The notes below the pieces were generated by a model. That model was not told where the DNA came from. It searched no databases and saw only the letters and a list, made by a program, of their open reading frames with translations. From Fulvimonas soli (lineage in GTDB: Bacteria; Pseudomonadota; Gammaproteobacteria; Xanthomonadales; Rhodanobacteraceae): DNA of 64,000 bases. Below are positions 26,034-35,320 of this stretch, one piece after another. Positions within the stretch are counted from its first letter, which is position 1; each line of letters opens with the position of its first letter. Location of the stretch: the NCBI RefSeq assembly GCF_003148905.1, contig NZ_QGHC01000006.1:226286-290285 (forward strand). Reading direction: 5' to 3'. A program made the translations under genes and the position numbers.

Positions 26034-26818
26034 GCATCGCGGTGCTGGTGGTGGACGACGAGCCGATCGCGCGCCACGCGATCGTGCGCCTGCTGCGCGA
26101 CGACCCCGAGGTGGAGCTGCTGGACGAGTGCGGCGACGGCGCGTCCGCCGTGCGGGCGATCCGCGCCCGCTCGCCTGACCTGGTGTTCCTCGACATCCAG
26201 ATGCCCGCGATGAGCGGCATGGACGTGGTCGCGGCGGTCGGCGCGGAGCGCATGCCGGCCACGGTGTTCGTCACCGCGTTCGAGCAGTACGCGGTGCGCG
26301 CGTTCGAGGCCAACGCGGTGGACTACCTGGTCAAGCCGTTCGGCCGCGAGCGCTTCGCCCATGCGCTGGCGCGTGCCAAGGCGCGGCTGGCCGCCGGCGC
26401 GGCCGCGGGCACCGCCATGTCCGCGCGCATCGCGCAGGCGCTGGAGGCGCTGCGCCGGCGCGACGACTATCTCGAGCGCATCCCGGTGCGCGTCGACGAG
26501 CGCATCGTCTTCGTCGACGTGGACGACATCGTGTGGATCAAGGCCAGCCGCAACACCGTGCTGATCCACCTGTCCGACCGCGTGCACGAGCTGCGCGAGA
26601 CCCTGGGCGCGCTGGCCGAGCGGCTCGACCCGCGGCGGTTCGCGCGCATCCACCGCTCGGCCATCATCAACGTGCGCCGCGTCCAGGCGATCCATCCGTG
26701 GTTCAACGGCTACCACGTCGTCACCATGGACACCGGCCAGAAGCTGCGCATGAGCCGCTACCAGCACGAGACCTTCCTGCGGCTGGTCACGGCGCGGGGC
26801 GGCAAGCCGGCGGATTGA
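26030..26818 (+). CDS. LytTR-family response regulator
   Basis: A 262-residue regulator. The receiver domain (1-120) has acidic pocket D9-D10, phospho-acceptor Asp55 in LVFLDIQMPA, Thr/Ala switch in VFVTAFEQYAV and Lys in YLVKPFGRERF. The LytTR DNA-binding domain at about 155-255 contains DDIVWIKASRNTVLIHL and FARIHRSAIINVRRVQAIHP. It forms a two-component pair with the preceding kinase: GTGA overlap means coupled translation. LytTR proteins bind pairs of imperfect direct repeats; I did not find a convincing pair nearby. Confidence 0.9.
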   Translation: MSIAVLVVDDEPIARHAIVRLLRDDPEVELLDECGDGASAVRAIRARSPDLVFLDIQMPAMSGMDVVAAVGAERMPATVFVTAFEQYAVRAFEANAVDYLVKPFGRERFAHALARAKARLAAGAAAGTAMSARIAQALEALRRRDDYLERIPVRVDERIVFVDVDDIVWIKASRNTVLIHLSDRVHELRETLGALAERLDPRRFARIHRSAIINVRRVQAIHPWFNGYHVVTMDTGQKLRMSRYQHETFLRLVTARGGKPAD

Positions 26819-26896
26819 GCGCCGGGCGCCCGCGGCTGCGGCCATGCCGGCCACGCACGGCGTAGGATGGGGCGAGGCCAACCGAGGAGCCGTTCC

Positions 26897-28630
26897 ATGC
26901 CGCCGTTCGTCCGCCGACTCGCCCTGGGCTTCGCCCTGTCCCTCGCCGTCGCCGGCGCGCACGCGGCGACGGACCCGTGGTGGAAGCACGCGGTGATCTA
27001 CGAGATCTACCCGCGCAGCTTCGGCGACAGCAACGGCGACGGCGTGGGCGACCTGCGCGGCATCGCGCAACACCTGGACTACCTGCAGAAGCTGGGCGTC
27101 GACGCGATCTGGATCGCGCCGATGTATCCCTCGCCGCAGGTGGACTTCGGCTACGACATTGCCGACTACGAGGCGGTGGACCCCCAGTACGGCTCGCTGG
27201 CCGACTTCGACGCGCTGCTGCGCGAGGCCGGCCGGCGGCACGTCCGCGTGATCCTCGACATGGTGCTCAATCACACCTCGGACAGGCACCCCTGGTTCGT
27301 CGAGTCGGCCCGTTCGCGCGACAACCCCAAGGCCGACTGGTACGTCTGGAACGACGGCGTCGACGCGGATGCGCCGGGGGTCACGCCGTTCCAGAAGCGC
27401 TTCGAGCACGACGGCAAGGTGCCGCCGAACAACTGGGAGTCGGTGTTCGGCGGCTCCGCGTGGGAGTGGGTGCCGGCCCGCAGGCAGTTCTACTACCACC
27501 GCTTCTACCGCCAGCAGCCCGACCTCAACTGGCGCAACCCGGCGGTCGAGCAGGCGATGTTCGGCGCCATGCGCTTCTGGCTGGACCGGGGCGTGGCCGG
27601 TTTCCGCCTCGACGCGATCTCCACGCTGTTCGAGGACCCCGCGCTGCGCAACGACCCGCAGCGCCCCGGCACCAACGCGCAGGGCGATCCGAACCTGCAT
27701 TCCCTGCACAGCGACAACCTGCCCGAGGTGCACGAGGTGATCCGCCGCATGCGCGCGATGGTGGACAGCTACCCGGGCGAGCGCGTGCTGATCGGCGAGA
27801 CCTACACGCCGGACGTCGCCGAGCTGGACAAGTGGTACGGCGGCGCGCGCCGCGACGAGCTGCACCTGCCGATGAACACGCTGCCCGGCTTCGGCGCGCA
27901 GGCCAGGTTCGACGCGGGCTGGTTCCGCAAGGCGCTGGAGGACGCGCAGGACGTGCACGGCCAGCCGCTGATCGTGTTCGACAACCACGACAACCCGCGC
28001 TCGATCGACCGCTTCGGCGACGGCCGCCACGACGTGCAGCGGGCCAAGGCCATCGCCACGCTGCTGCTGACCACGCGCGCGGCGGCGCTGACCTACTACG
28101 GCGCGCCGCTGGGCATGACCACGGCCACTCCGACGCGCAAGGAGGACGTGCGCGACCCCATCGGCATCACCGGCTGGCCGAAGGAGAAGGGCCGCGACGG
28201 CGAGCGCACGCCGATGCAGTGGACGCCGGGGCCGCAGGCGGGCTTCTCGACCAGCCCGCGCACCTGGCTGCCGGTCAACCCCAACCACGTCACGGTCAAC
28301 GTGCAGACCGAGCTGGCCGAGCCCGGCTCGCTGCTCAACTGGTACCGCACGCTGATCGCGCTGCGGCGCGCGAACCCCGCGCTGCGCGACGGCGCGATGA
28401 CCTTCCTCGACCGCGCCGACCCCGACGTGCTGGTCTACCGGCGCGAGGGCGCCGAGCCGGTCACCGTGCTGGTCAACTTCAGCGGCGGGCCGCGGCGGGT
28501 CGGGGCGGGCCTCGTGCAGGGCGCGGTGCGCACGCTGGCCGCCACCGATCCCGCGCTGGCCAGGGCCACGACGCTGGACGGCGCGACGCTGCCACCGTAT
28601 GCCTCGTGGGTCGTGGCGCCGAAGCACTAG
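26897..28630 (+). CDS. GH13 alpha-glucosidase, exported
   Basis: A 577-residue enzyme hydrolysing alpha-glucosidic bonds in short maltooligosaccharides or isomaltose-type sugars, with a signal peptide of about 24 residues. GH13 conserved regions: DMVLNHTSDRHPWF, nucleophile Asp239 in GFRLDAIS, acid/base Glu301 in LIGETYTP and Asp365 in FDNHDNPR. The entrance motif VIYEIYPRSFGDSNGDGVGD marks the oligo-1,6-glucosidase/alpha-glucosidase group. A C-terminal beta-domain begins near 490. GAGGAG precedes the ATG at 26897. It lies downstream of the LytTR gene by 78 bases and could be read through from it, which would suggest a carbohydrate-linked signal, but this is inference. Confidence 0.92.
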   Translation: MPPFVRRLALGFALSLAVAGAHAATDPWWKHAVIYEIYPRSFGDSNGDGVGDLRGIAQHLDYLQKLGVDAIWIAPMYPSPQVDFGYDIADYEAVDPQYGSLADFDALLREAGRRHVRVILDMVLNHTSDRHPWFVESARSRDNPKADWYVWNDGVDADAPGVTPFQKRFEHDGKVPPNNWESVFGGSAWEWVPARRQFYYHRFYRQQPDLNWRNPAVEQAMFGAMRFWLDRGVAGFRLDAISTLFEDPALRNDPQRPGTNAQGDPNLHSLHSDNLPEVHEVIRRMRAMVDSYPGERVLIGETYTPDVAELDKWYGGARRDELHLPMNTLPGFGAQARFDAGWFRKALEDAQDVHGQPLIVFDNHDNPRSIDRFGDGRHDVQRAKAIATLLLTTRAAALTYYGAPLGMTTATPTRKEDVRDPIGITGWPKEKGRDGERTPMQWTPGPQAGFSTSPRTWLPVNPNHVTVNVQTELAEPGSLLNWYRTLIALRRANPALRDGAMTFLDRADPDVLVYRREGAEPVTVLVNFSGGPRRVGAGLVQGAVRTLAATDPALARATTLDGATLPPYASWVVAPKH

Positions 28631-28841
28631 CTAAAGCGTCAGGCCGCCGGTTGAGTCGCCTCGCGGAGGCGGCCCGCAGGCGGGTCGTGGCCGGCGTTCG
28701 CCTGAAGTGGCCGGCGCGATGCCGACCATGTGCACCCGGTGCGTCTTGCCGCTGGGCGGGCGCGCGATCCGGTTCCTTTCGCTTGAACGATCCCCGGCCG
28801 GCCATGCGGGGCGTTATTGCCTGTCGGCGGGGCGGGCATGG

Positions 28842-28877
28842 TTGACGCCCGTCATTTACCTGACTAAAGTCAGGTAA
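28842..28877 (+). promoter_or_regulatory. Leaderless promoter with overlapping 22-bp operator
   Basis: TTGACG (28842-28847), a 17-base spacer and TAAAGT (28865-28870) form a good sigma70 promoter. A perfect inverted repeat, TTACCTGACT-AA-AGTCAGGTAA (arms 28856-28865 and 28868-28877), covers the -10 box and ends on the A of the start codon. Initiation about 7 bases after the -10 box would fall on or next to the ATG at 28877, giving a leaderless mRNA. The MarR domain encoded downstream is the obvious ligand, so negative autoregulation is likely. Confidence 0.75.
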
Positions 28878-29773
28878 TGGACTCGAGGCATCTGCAACAG
28901 GTACGCCGCTTCAACCGCGCGGTCACGCGGCGGATCGGCGCGCTGGCCGACGACTACCTCGGCTGCGGGCGCCCGCTGGGCGAGGCGAGGCTGCTGTTCG
29001 AGATCGGCCGCGAAGGCGCGGACGTGCGCGACCTGCGCGCGCGCCTGGCGCTGGATTCCGGCTACCTCAGCCGGCTGCTGCGCTCGCTGGAGCGGCAGGG
29101 GCTGGTGTCCTCGCGCCGCGCCGCCGACGACGGCCGGGTGCGGCGCGCGGTGCTGACGGCGAAGGGGCGCAGCGAGCTGGACGCGCTCGAGCGGCGCTCG
29201 CAGGACGCCGCCGCCGCCCTGCTGGCGCCGCTCGGCGAGCGGCAGCGGGAGCGCCTGGTGGCGGCGATGGGCGAGGTGGAGCGGCTCATGCGCGCGGCCG
29301 CAGTGACGATCGAGCCGGCCGACCCGGACAGCGCCGACGCCCGTGCGTGCATCGAGACGTACTTCCGCGAGCTGGACGAACGCTTCGAGGGCGGCTTCGA
29401 CCCTGCGCGAGGTCCCAGCGCCGAACCGGAAGAACTCGTGCCGCCGGCCGGGCTGTTCCTCATCGCGCGCCTGGACGGGCGGCCCGTGGGCTGCGGTGCG
29501 CTGAAGCTCCGGGGCAAGGGCATGGGCGAGATCAAGCGCATGTGGGTGGAGCCTGCCTCGCGCGGGCTCGGCATCGCGCAGCGGCTGCTCGATGCGCTCG
29601 AGAGGCACGCCGCGGAGGCCGGCGTGAACGTGCTGCGGCTGGATACCCATCGCGCGCTCGACGAGGCCCGCTCGCTGTATGTCCGCAATGGCTATGCGGA
29701 GACCGCGCCATACAACGCCAATCCTTATGCCCACCACTGGTTCGAGAAACGCGGGCTGCGGCGGCGTTCGTAG
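28877..29773 (+). CDS. MarR-type regulator fused to GNAT acetyltransferase
   Basis: A 298-residue bifunctional protein. Residues about 1-140 form a MarR winged helix: VRRFNRAVTRRIGAL, LDSGYLSRLLRSLERQGLVS as the recognition helix and RRAADDGRVRRAVLT as the wing. Residues about 150-298 form a GNAT acetyltransferase with FLIARLDGRPVGCGALKL, the acetyl-CoA loop WVEPASRGLGIAQRLLDAL and SLYVRNGYAE. Known relatives control their own promoter and acetylate small molecules or proteins, but the substrate is not known. No Shine-Dalgarno is present because the ATG directly follows the promoter (see the overlapping operator). Confidence 0.9.
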   Translation: MDSRHLQQVRRFNRAVTRRIGALADDYLGCGRPLGEARLLFEIGREGADVRDLRARLALDSGYLSRLLRSLERQGLVSSRRAADDGRVRRAVLTAKGRSELDALERRSQDAAAALLAPLGERQRERLVAAMGEVERLMRAAAVTIEPADPDSADARACIETYFRELDERFEGGFDPARGPSAEPEELVPPAGLFLIARLDGRPVGCGALKLRGKGMGEIKRMWVEPASRGLGIAQRLLDALERHAAEAGVNVLRLDTHRALDEARSLYVRNGYAETAPYNANPYAHHWFEKRGLRRRS

Positions 29774-29864
29774 GGTGGCCGGTTGGCCTTGCCACGCCGT
29801 GCCGCTCCAGTGAGCGGCATGCGCGGCGCCCGGCGCAGCGGGTGGTGCCGTCGTGTCTCTCCGG

Positions 29865-31373
29865 TCAAGGCGCGAAGCGAAAGCGCTCCACGCGCCCCAC
29901 CTTGGCCAGCGCCGCCTGCACCCTGGGCCGTTTGAGCATGGCCTGGCGGAGCGCATCGATCTTCTGTTTCACCGGAGTCATGGGCACGTCCGCATACTCC
30001 TGTGCGGCAACCAGGGCGTCGCTGCGCCAGCGGGGATTGTCCAGGCGCTCCACCATCACGTCGGCCGCCGCGTCGATGTCGCCCTGTGCGAGCAGGGCGT
30101 TCTGCCAGGTCGCAATCGCATCGATGCGATGCTCGCGCAGGTAGGCCACGGACTTGGCCGCGGCGGCGGCGTCCCCGTTCTGGAGGAAGGCGCGCAGCTT
30201 GACGCCTTCCAACTGCATGCGGCCGAAGTCGCTCAGTGGGCCGACCTCGGCCACGGCGTCCAACGCCTTGTCGGGTCGACCGAGGCTGTCGTACAGGCTG
30301 GCGAGGTTGATCGCCTGGCTCACGTTCAATTCGCCATTCTCCGGTCGCCGGGTGGCGCGCGCCAGTTGCACGGCGGCTTCGTCCCAGCGGCCCAGTCCCT
30401 CCAGCACGTCGCTGCGCGCATTGAGCAGCCAGATGTATTGTTCGTCGAAGTCGAGATAAGGCTTGGCGTCCTGGCTGCCTTGCACTTTTTCGATGGCCTC
30501 GTCGGCGAGCGCCAGCGCGCGGCCATACTCGCGGGTGGACAGCAGCAGGTTGATCAGATGCACGCGGGGTTCCAGCAGCCCGGGCGTCGCCTTCATCCGC
30601 GTTTGGGCTTCCGCGATTTCGGCGGTCATCAGCCGATCGACGTCGAAGGCTTGCGGGGCGGCCTGGGTGATCGGGTCGAAGCGCTTGTCGACGCGCATGC
30701 TGAGCGCGACGCGCGCCGAGCGGATGCGGGTGGCGACGGCCTTCGCCCTGGAGAGGTCGCCCTTGTCGATGAGCAGGCGCGCCAGCTCCCGCCACAGGCC
30801 GCTAGGCTCGCCGTCCTCGTCCGTCCACTTGAGATCGAACAGCGCCTGCAGCATGTCCAGCGATTCGGCATCGTTGCCGTGCTTGGCCAGTTCGCGCTGG
30901 ATGGCGTAGATGGCATTGCTCCGGACGCTCTCCATGGAACCGGGCCATCGGCGTGACAGGGTCGCCACGCAGAGCGCGGCATCGCGGTAGTTGTAGAGGA
31001 CGAAGGCGGCGCGCAGCCGCGCAGACCAGACCGCGTCGTCCGCTTCGTCGTAGTGGCTGGCCTGCACCAGCAGGCCGTGTGCGGCGTCGTAGCGCCCGTT
31101 TTCCAGGGCGATGGTGCCGTCCAGGGTGAGCGCGAGGTAGCGCTCCGGTTCCGGCAGGAGCATGAAACCGTCGGAATTGACGATGCTGTCCAGCATCGCG
31201 GCTGCCGCGCCGAGCTGGCCCTGCCTGGCCAGGATGGCGCTTTGCACCAGCTTGCCGCGCAGGCTCGCGGCGATATCGGACGAAATGGTCTGCGGCGGCG
31301 ATTGCGGCGTGATCGAAGCCTGCGCGGCGCCTGCGCCGAGCAGCAGGCCGACCAGGAACCAGATGCTCCTCAT
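29865..31373 (-). CDS. Exported TPR-like protein
   Basis: A 502-residue protein with a signal peptide (MRSIWFLVGLLLGAGAAQAS). The rest is helical with repeated TPR-like units, for example AILARQGQLGAAAAMLDSIV, YLALTLDGTIALENGRYDAA, LINLLLSTREYGRALALADE and INLASLYDSLGRPDKALDAV. It probably acts in the periplasm as a scaffold; the C-terminal ALLAQGDIDAAADVMVERLD and the final KVGRVERFRF segment resemble periplasmic TPR parts of exopolysaccharide or secretion proteins, but I cannot assign one. GGGGGAG precedes the ATG. Confidence 0.75.
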   Translation of the reverse strand: MRSIWFLVGLLLGAGAAQASITPQSPPQTISSDIAASLRGKLVQSAILARQGQLGAAAAMLDSIVNSDGFMLLPEPERYLALTLDGTIALENGRYDAAHGLLVQASHYDEADDAVWSARLRAAFVLYNYRDAALCVATLSRRWPGSMESVRSNAIYAIQRELAKHGNDAESLDMLQALFDLKWTDEDGEPSGLWRELARLLIDKGDLSRAKAVATRIRSARVALSMRVDKRFDPITQAAPQAFDVDRLMTAEIAEAQTRMKATPGLLEPRVHLINLLLSTREYGRALALADEAIEKVQGSQDAKPYLDFDEQYIWLLNARSDVLEGLGRWDEAAVQLARATRRPENGELNVSQAINLASLYDSLGRPDKALDAVAEVGPLSDFGRMQLEGVKLRAFLQNGDAAAAAKSVAYLREHRIDAIATWQNALLAQGDIDAAADVMVERLDNPRWRSDALVAAQEYADVPMTPVKQKIDALRQAMLKRPRVQAALAKVGRVERFRFAP

Positions 31374-31535
31374 ACTCCACTCCCCCTGAAATGGCGTGCC
31401 TAAGGTGCCTGTTTCCCGCCTTGGATGAAAGGTGTGGAGCGGCGAGTGGCCGCGGCAAGCCGCTGACGCCCCGGCAGCGTCGTGGGGACAGGGTCACGCA
31501 AGGAGCAGCTTCTTCCGGATTGGGCATCGGCCCGC

Positions 31536-32243
31536 TCAGCCGGGATAGTCGAGCCTGGGATACCAGTCCGTGCCGCGGCCCTCCGGCGTGCAGTCGAGCA
31601 CCGTCCACAGCGGCATCAGGTCGGGCGCGCCGCGCGGGTCCTGGCCGGGGTCGGCGGTCTCCGGGCCCATCTCGCCGCTCCAGAAATGGCGGACGCCGCC
31701 GCGGCGGGTGAACACGTTGCAGGCGGGGATGTCGCTGCCGTCCTCGGCGACGCCGAAGTAGTCGCGGCTGTAGGCGCCGTCGACGTCCGAGTACAGCCTG
31801 AGGTGGCGCCAGCCGCGCTCGCGCTTGAAGTCGAGCAGCCGCGCGAGCGGCGAGCGCGCCACCACCGCCAGCGCCGCGCGCTGGCCGATGTCGCGCGCCT
31901 CGCCGTCCCAGGCGGAGAGCAGCGAGGTGCACATCGGGCAGGGACGCGCGCGCTGCGGGCCGAACATGTAGCTGTAGACCACCAGGGTCGGCTTGTCGCC
32001 GAACAGGCCGGCGAGATCGACCTCGCCGTGCTCGCCCTGGAAGCGGTAGCGTCCGCCGACCTCGCCGCCGGGCGGCAGCGCGCGGCGCTGTTCGGCGACG
32101 CGCTCGATGTGGCGGCGCAGCTCGATCTCCTCGGCGAGCAGGGCCTGGCGCGCGCGGCGGTATGCCGCGCTTTCGTTGGGGAAGCGCGTGCGGTTGCGCG
32201 CGGCGAGTTCGGCGGCGGGAACGAGGGCGGGGGCTTGGGTCAT
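31536..32243 (-). CDS. DUF899 family thioredoxin-like protein
   Basis: A 235-residue protein of the DUF899 family: NESAAYRRARQALLAEEIEL near the start, GRYRFQGEHGEVDLAGLFGD, then VVYSYMFGPQR and a CPMCTSLLSAWDG motif in the thioredoxin-like position, followed by LDFKRERGWRHLRLYSD and DYFGVAEDGSDIPACNVFTR. The CPMC pair suggests redox chemistry, though activity of the family is not settled. GGAGA is 5 bases before the ATG. It lies 19 bases downstream of the GST gene on the same strand, so the two form a likely operon. Confidence 0.82.
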   Translation of the reverse strand: MTQAPALVPAAELAARNRTRFPNESAAYRRARQALLAEEIELRRHIERVAEQRRALPPGGEVGGRYRFQGEHGEVDLAGLFGDKPTLVVYSYMFGPQRARPCPMCTSLLSAWDGEARDIGQRAALAVVARSPLARLLDFKRERGWRHLRLYSDVDGAYSRDYFGVAEDGSDIPACNVFTRRGGVRHFWSGEMGPETADPGQDPRGAPDLMPLWTVLDCTPEGRGTDWYPRLDYPG

Positions 32244-32262
32244 GGCCGGTCTCCGGGTGGGA

Positions 32263-32922
32263 TCAATCGCGGTCGGGCGCGCCGAGCGGGAAGCAGCGGC
32301 GGTAGGGCCGCGCCTCGTCCACCGCGCGGGCGAACGAGGGACGCGCCAGCAACCGCTCGCGGTAGGCGCGCACGTGGCGGAAGGACGGGTCGATGGGGTG
32401 GGTCCAGTCGGCATAGAACAGGAACGGCGCGGCGCCGCAGTCGGCCAGGCTGAAGGCATGGCCGGCCGCCCACTCGCGGCCGGCCATGTGGCGGTCGAGC
32501 CAGGCGTAGGCGGTCTCGAGCATGGCCCTGGCCTCCGCCACGCCGCGAGGGTCGCGCTCGGCTTCCGGGCGCAGGCGGTCGAACACCACCTTCTGCTGCG
32601 GCGTGGAGACGTAGTTGTCGAAGAAGCGGTCGAGCATGCGCACCTCCAGCGCCACCCGCGGGTCGAACGGGATCAGCCGCACGGGGCCCGGATAGGCCTG
32701 GTCCAGGTACTCGACGATGCAGCTGGCCTCGAGCACCGTGCGGCCGCCGTCGGCCAGCACCGGAAAGCGCTTCATCGGCCACAGCGCGGCCAGTTCCTCG
32801 TTGGCGGCGGGGTCTTCCAGCGAGCGGTAGTCGAACGGCGTGCCGTTCTCGTACAGCGCCACCAGCGCCTTCTGGCTGTAGGAGGAGAACGGGTGGGCGT
32901 AGAGCCTGGGCAACTGCGGCAT
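32263..32922 (-). CDS. Glutathione S-transferase family protein
   Basis: A 219-residue GST with an N-terminal thioredoxin-like domain (LYAHPFSSYSQKALVALYEN, then MKRFPVLADGGRTVLEASCI with cis-Pro and Glu-Ala-Ser binding motif) and a C-terminal helical domain (YAWLDRHMAGREWAAGHAFS, LADCGAAPFLFYADW). Catalytic Ser lies in the FSSYSQK turn. The ATG at 32922 has GAAGGA 8 bases upstream. The gene leads a two-gene unit with DUF899; such pairs suggest a stress or xenobiotic response. Confidence 0.83.
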   Translation of the reverse strand: MPQLPRLYAHPFSSYSQKALVALYENGTPFDYRSLEDPAANEELAALWPMKRFPVLADGGRTVLEASCIVEYLDQAYPGPVRLIPFDPRVALEVRMLDRFFDNYVSTPQQKVVFDRLRPEAERDPRGVAEARAMLETAYAWLDRHMAGREWAAGHAFSLADCGAAPFLFYADWTHPIDPSFRHVRAYRERLLARPSFARAVDEARPYRRCFPLGAPDRD

Positions 32923-33164
32923 CGAGGTGTCCTTCGGTGGAGGGGTTCCCATGGACGACGAACGGCCGCCGGCGGAATCGACAACCGGGTCGCCCGCCAT
33001 TCGCGGCCGCTATCGATTCCGCCCGCGCCGGTTCGTCGCGCCGATGAAGCGCGCCGGGCGGCGGTTTCCCGGAGCGGAGCGCGGGAAGGCGCCTTCGCCG
33101 GAAACGGCGGCGGCCTGCGTTCCGCTATGCTCCCGGCCATGCCGGCACGGACAGGGAGGCGGTG

Positions 33165-33902
33165 ATGGGAACGGGCTTGCGTTGGGCGGCACTGGCCGCC
33201 GCCGTCTTCATGCTGGGCGCGTGCGCCACGCATCCGGCTGCGCCGCCGAAGTCGGGCGATGCCGGGCCGGCGGAAGAACGCCCGGACCCCGACGTGCAGC
33301 GCGTGGTCGACGGCGTGCGGATGATCCAGCAGGGGCATATCCAGGCGGCCATCGACGGCCCGTTCGACGAGGTTGCCCGGCGCTACGAGGCGCAGTACGG
33401 CGCCAGCAAGGAGAAGATCTTCAGCGCCCGCGGCACCGCCGACGCGCTGCTGTACGCCAGCCTGGCGGTGAGCGCGAAGCCGCCGTTCTCGGCGCGGGTG
33501 CTGGGGCCGGCCTGGGCGATGGCCTACTGGGGGCGCGGCTACGCCTACAACGAGATGGCGCGCTACGACGACGCCATCGTCGAGCTGCGCAAGGCGCTCG
33601 CGCTGGCGCCGATGGACAGCCAGTACAAGATCGAGCTGGCCTACGCCTACCAGCAGAAGCGCCAGTGGGACGAATCGCTGGCGCTGTACAAGGACGCCGA
33701 GGCCAATGCCGACCTCACCACCGCCGACGTGCCGGAGATCAAGTGCAAGGCGCTGCGCGGGCAGGGCTACGACCTGGTGGAGCTGCACCGCTACGAGGAG
33801 GCCCGGGCGGCCTATCGCGCCTGCCTCAAGCTGGTGCCGGACGAGCCGCGCTCGCTCGGCGAGCTGAAGTACATCGACGCGGTGCAGGCGAAGGGGAAGT
33901 AG
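33165..33902 (+). CDS. TPR lipoprotein
   Basis: A 245-residue lipoprotein: signal peptide with lipobox LGAC (Cys20), a Pro/Ala-rich linker, then TPR repeats in the second half, notably AWAMAYWGRGYAYNEMARYD with DDAIVELRKALALAPMDSQY and LAYAYQQKRQWDESLALYKD. It is expected to be membrane-anchored in the periplasm and to bind protein partners. GGGAGG lies 5 bases before the ATG at 33165; a GTG immediately upstream is the alternative. No partner gene is evident. Confidence 0.8.
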   Translation: MGTGLRWAALAAAVFMLGACATHPAAPPKSGDAGPAEERPDPDVQRVVDGVRMIQQGHIQAAIDGPFDEVARRYEAQYGASKEKIFSARGTADALLYASLAVSAKPPFSARVLGPAWAMAYWGRGYAYNEMARYDDAIVELRKALALAPMDSQYKIELAYAYQQKRQWDESLALYKDAEANADLTTADVPEIKCKALRGQGYDLVELHRYEEARAAYRACLKLVPDEPRSLGELKYIDAVQAKGK

Positions 33903-33921
33903 CCCCGCGGGGCCACGGCGG

Positions 33922-34236
33922 TCAGCGTCCCGCGCGGCGGCGGCGCCAGTGCTTCCAGCGGAGCTCGGCCAGCACCAGCGCGCGCCGGATCGGCCGGCGC
34001 AGCGGCGGCAGGTCCTGCGCGAGCAGCAGCAGGCCCAGCGGCAGCATCCACAGCCCCAGCACCGGCAGGAAGCTCAGCAGGCCCGCGGCCACCAGCAGCA
34101 GTCCGACCAGCGCGCGCAGCGAGCGGGCCGACGGTTCGCGCAGGCGGCGGAAGCCGCGCGCCATCCAGCCCGGCAGGCGTCGTTCCAGGCGGTCGAGCCG
34201 GCGGTGCAGGCGTTCCTCGTCTTTGTTCTTGCCCAT
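33922..34236 (-). CDS. Small basic membrane protein, unknown
   Basis: A 104-residue protein with a charged N-terminus (KNKDEERLHRRLDRLERRLP), one long or two short hydrophobic segments (SLRALVGLLLVAAGLLSFLP, then LGLWMLPLGLLLLAQD) and a very basic tail (RRALVLAELRWKHWRRRR). This looks like an inner-membrane hairpin protein with cytoplasmic basic ends. I know no function for it. It is convergent with the TPR lipoprotein gene and divergent from the RDD gene. Confidence 0.6.
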   Translation of the reverse strand: MGKNKDEERLHRRLDRLERRLPGWMARGFRRLREPSARSLRALVGLLLVAAGLLSFLPVLGLWMLPLGLLLLAQDLPPLRRPIRRALVLAELRWKHWRRRRAGR

Positions 34237-34375
34237 CCGTGCCACGAATAGCACGAAGCGCTCCGTCGCGTAACGGCCACAGGCAACGGCGGGCCGTTTT
34301 TGCCGGGCGGAAATCGATGCCCGCTTGTGCCGTCCGCGCTGCTGCGCCATCGTTGCGCGCCAAGGGGGAATGTCC

Positions 34376-35311
34376 ATGGATGCAGATATCGGGGGCCGCG
34401 GCGCGGCCGTGGAGATCGCCGGTTTCTGGCGGCGGCTCGTGGCGCTGGCGGTGGACCTGTTCCTGCTCGGCGTGGCGGGCATGATCGTGGGCGGGCTGCT
34501 GTTCGACGCGCTCGCGCGCATGGGCGGCTATGCGCGGCTGCCGGGCTTCGCGCTCGCGCTGCTCTACTTCGGCCTGTGCAACAGCCGCCTCCGCGGCGGG
34601 CAGACCGTCGGCAAGATGCTGCTCGGCATCCGCGTGGTCGACCGCGCCGGGGCGCCGCTTTCCGTGCCGCGCGCGATGCTGCGCTACGCGGTGCTGGGCG
34701 TACCGTGCTTCCTCAACGGCGCTCCCGTCCTGGGGCCCGACGCGCCGCTGCCGCTCGACGCGCTGCTGTCGCTGCTCGTGTTCGGCGGCCTGCTGGGCAC
34801 CGCGTACCTGTACGTCTTCAACCGGCGCACGCGCCAGACGCTGCACGACCTGGCGGTGGGCTCCTGCGTGGTGCGCGCCGAACCGGGAGAGACGAGGCCG
34901 GTCGCCGCGGTCTGGCGCGGGCACTACGTGGTGCTGGGACTGCTGGCGGTGCTCGCCCTCGGTTTGCCGCTCGCGCTCCACCGGCTGGCCGGCGGCGACG
35001 CCTTCGCCGGGATGCTGCCGGCCTACCGGACGCTGACGCGCGAGCCGCACGTGCTGAACGCGCTGGTGATGCGCGGGTCGGCCTCGTTCAACGGCACCGG
35101 GAGTCGCTACCTGCAGGCCAGCCTGCGGCTCGACGCGCCGCTGCTCGACGACGCCGGCCTGGCCCGGCGCGCCGCCGGGGTGCTGGCCGCCAGCGACGAC
35201 GGCCGCGCCGAGGATGCCTTCGTGGTGATCCTGGTGTACGGCTACGACATGGGCATCGCCCACGGCTGGAAATACCGCAGCTACACCTACCGGCCGGACG
35301 AGCTGCGGTAG
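34376..35311 (+). CDS. RDD-family membrane protein
   Basis: A 311-residue inner-membrane protein. The RDD domain covers about 12-180: GFWRRLVALAVDLFLLGV carries the Arg and Asp of the name, GQTVGKMLLGIRVVDRAG is the cytoplasmic loop motif and RRTRQTLHDLAVGSCVV closes the domain. A further membrane helix (VVLGLLAVLALGLPLAL) anchors a C-terminal extracytoplasmic domain of about 100 residues without a recognised family. Function of most RDD proteins is unknown; some are Na+/H+ antiporters. AAGGGGG lies 8 bases before the ATG at 34376. Confidence 0.8.
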   Translation: MDADIGGRGAAVEIAGFWRRLVALAVDLFLLGVAGMIVGGLLFDALARMGGYARLPGFALALLYFGLCNSRLRGGQTVGKMLLGIRVVDRAGAPLSVPRAMLRYAVLGVPCFLNGAPVLGPDAPLPLDALLSLLVFGGLLGTAYLYVFNRRTRQTLHDLAVGSCVVRAEPGETRPVAAVWRGHYVVLGLLAVLALGLPLALHRLAGGDAFAGMLPAYRTLTREPHVLNALVMRGSASFNGTGSRYLQASLRLDAPLLDDAGLARRAAGVLAASDDGRAEDAFVVILVYGYDMGIAHGWKYRSYTYRPDELR

Positions 35312-35320
35312 CGGTCGCGC

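Noticed and set aside
25661-28627. A 988-codon open frame on the minus strand
   Set aside because: Antisense to the LytTR regulator and the GH13 enzyme, both of which have clear catalytic or functional motifs; the minus frame is a third-position GC artefact.
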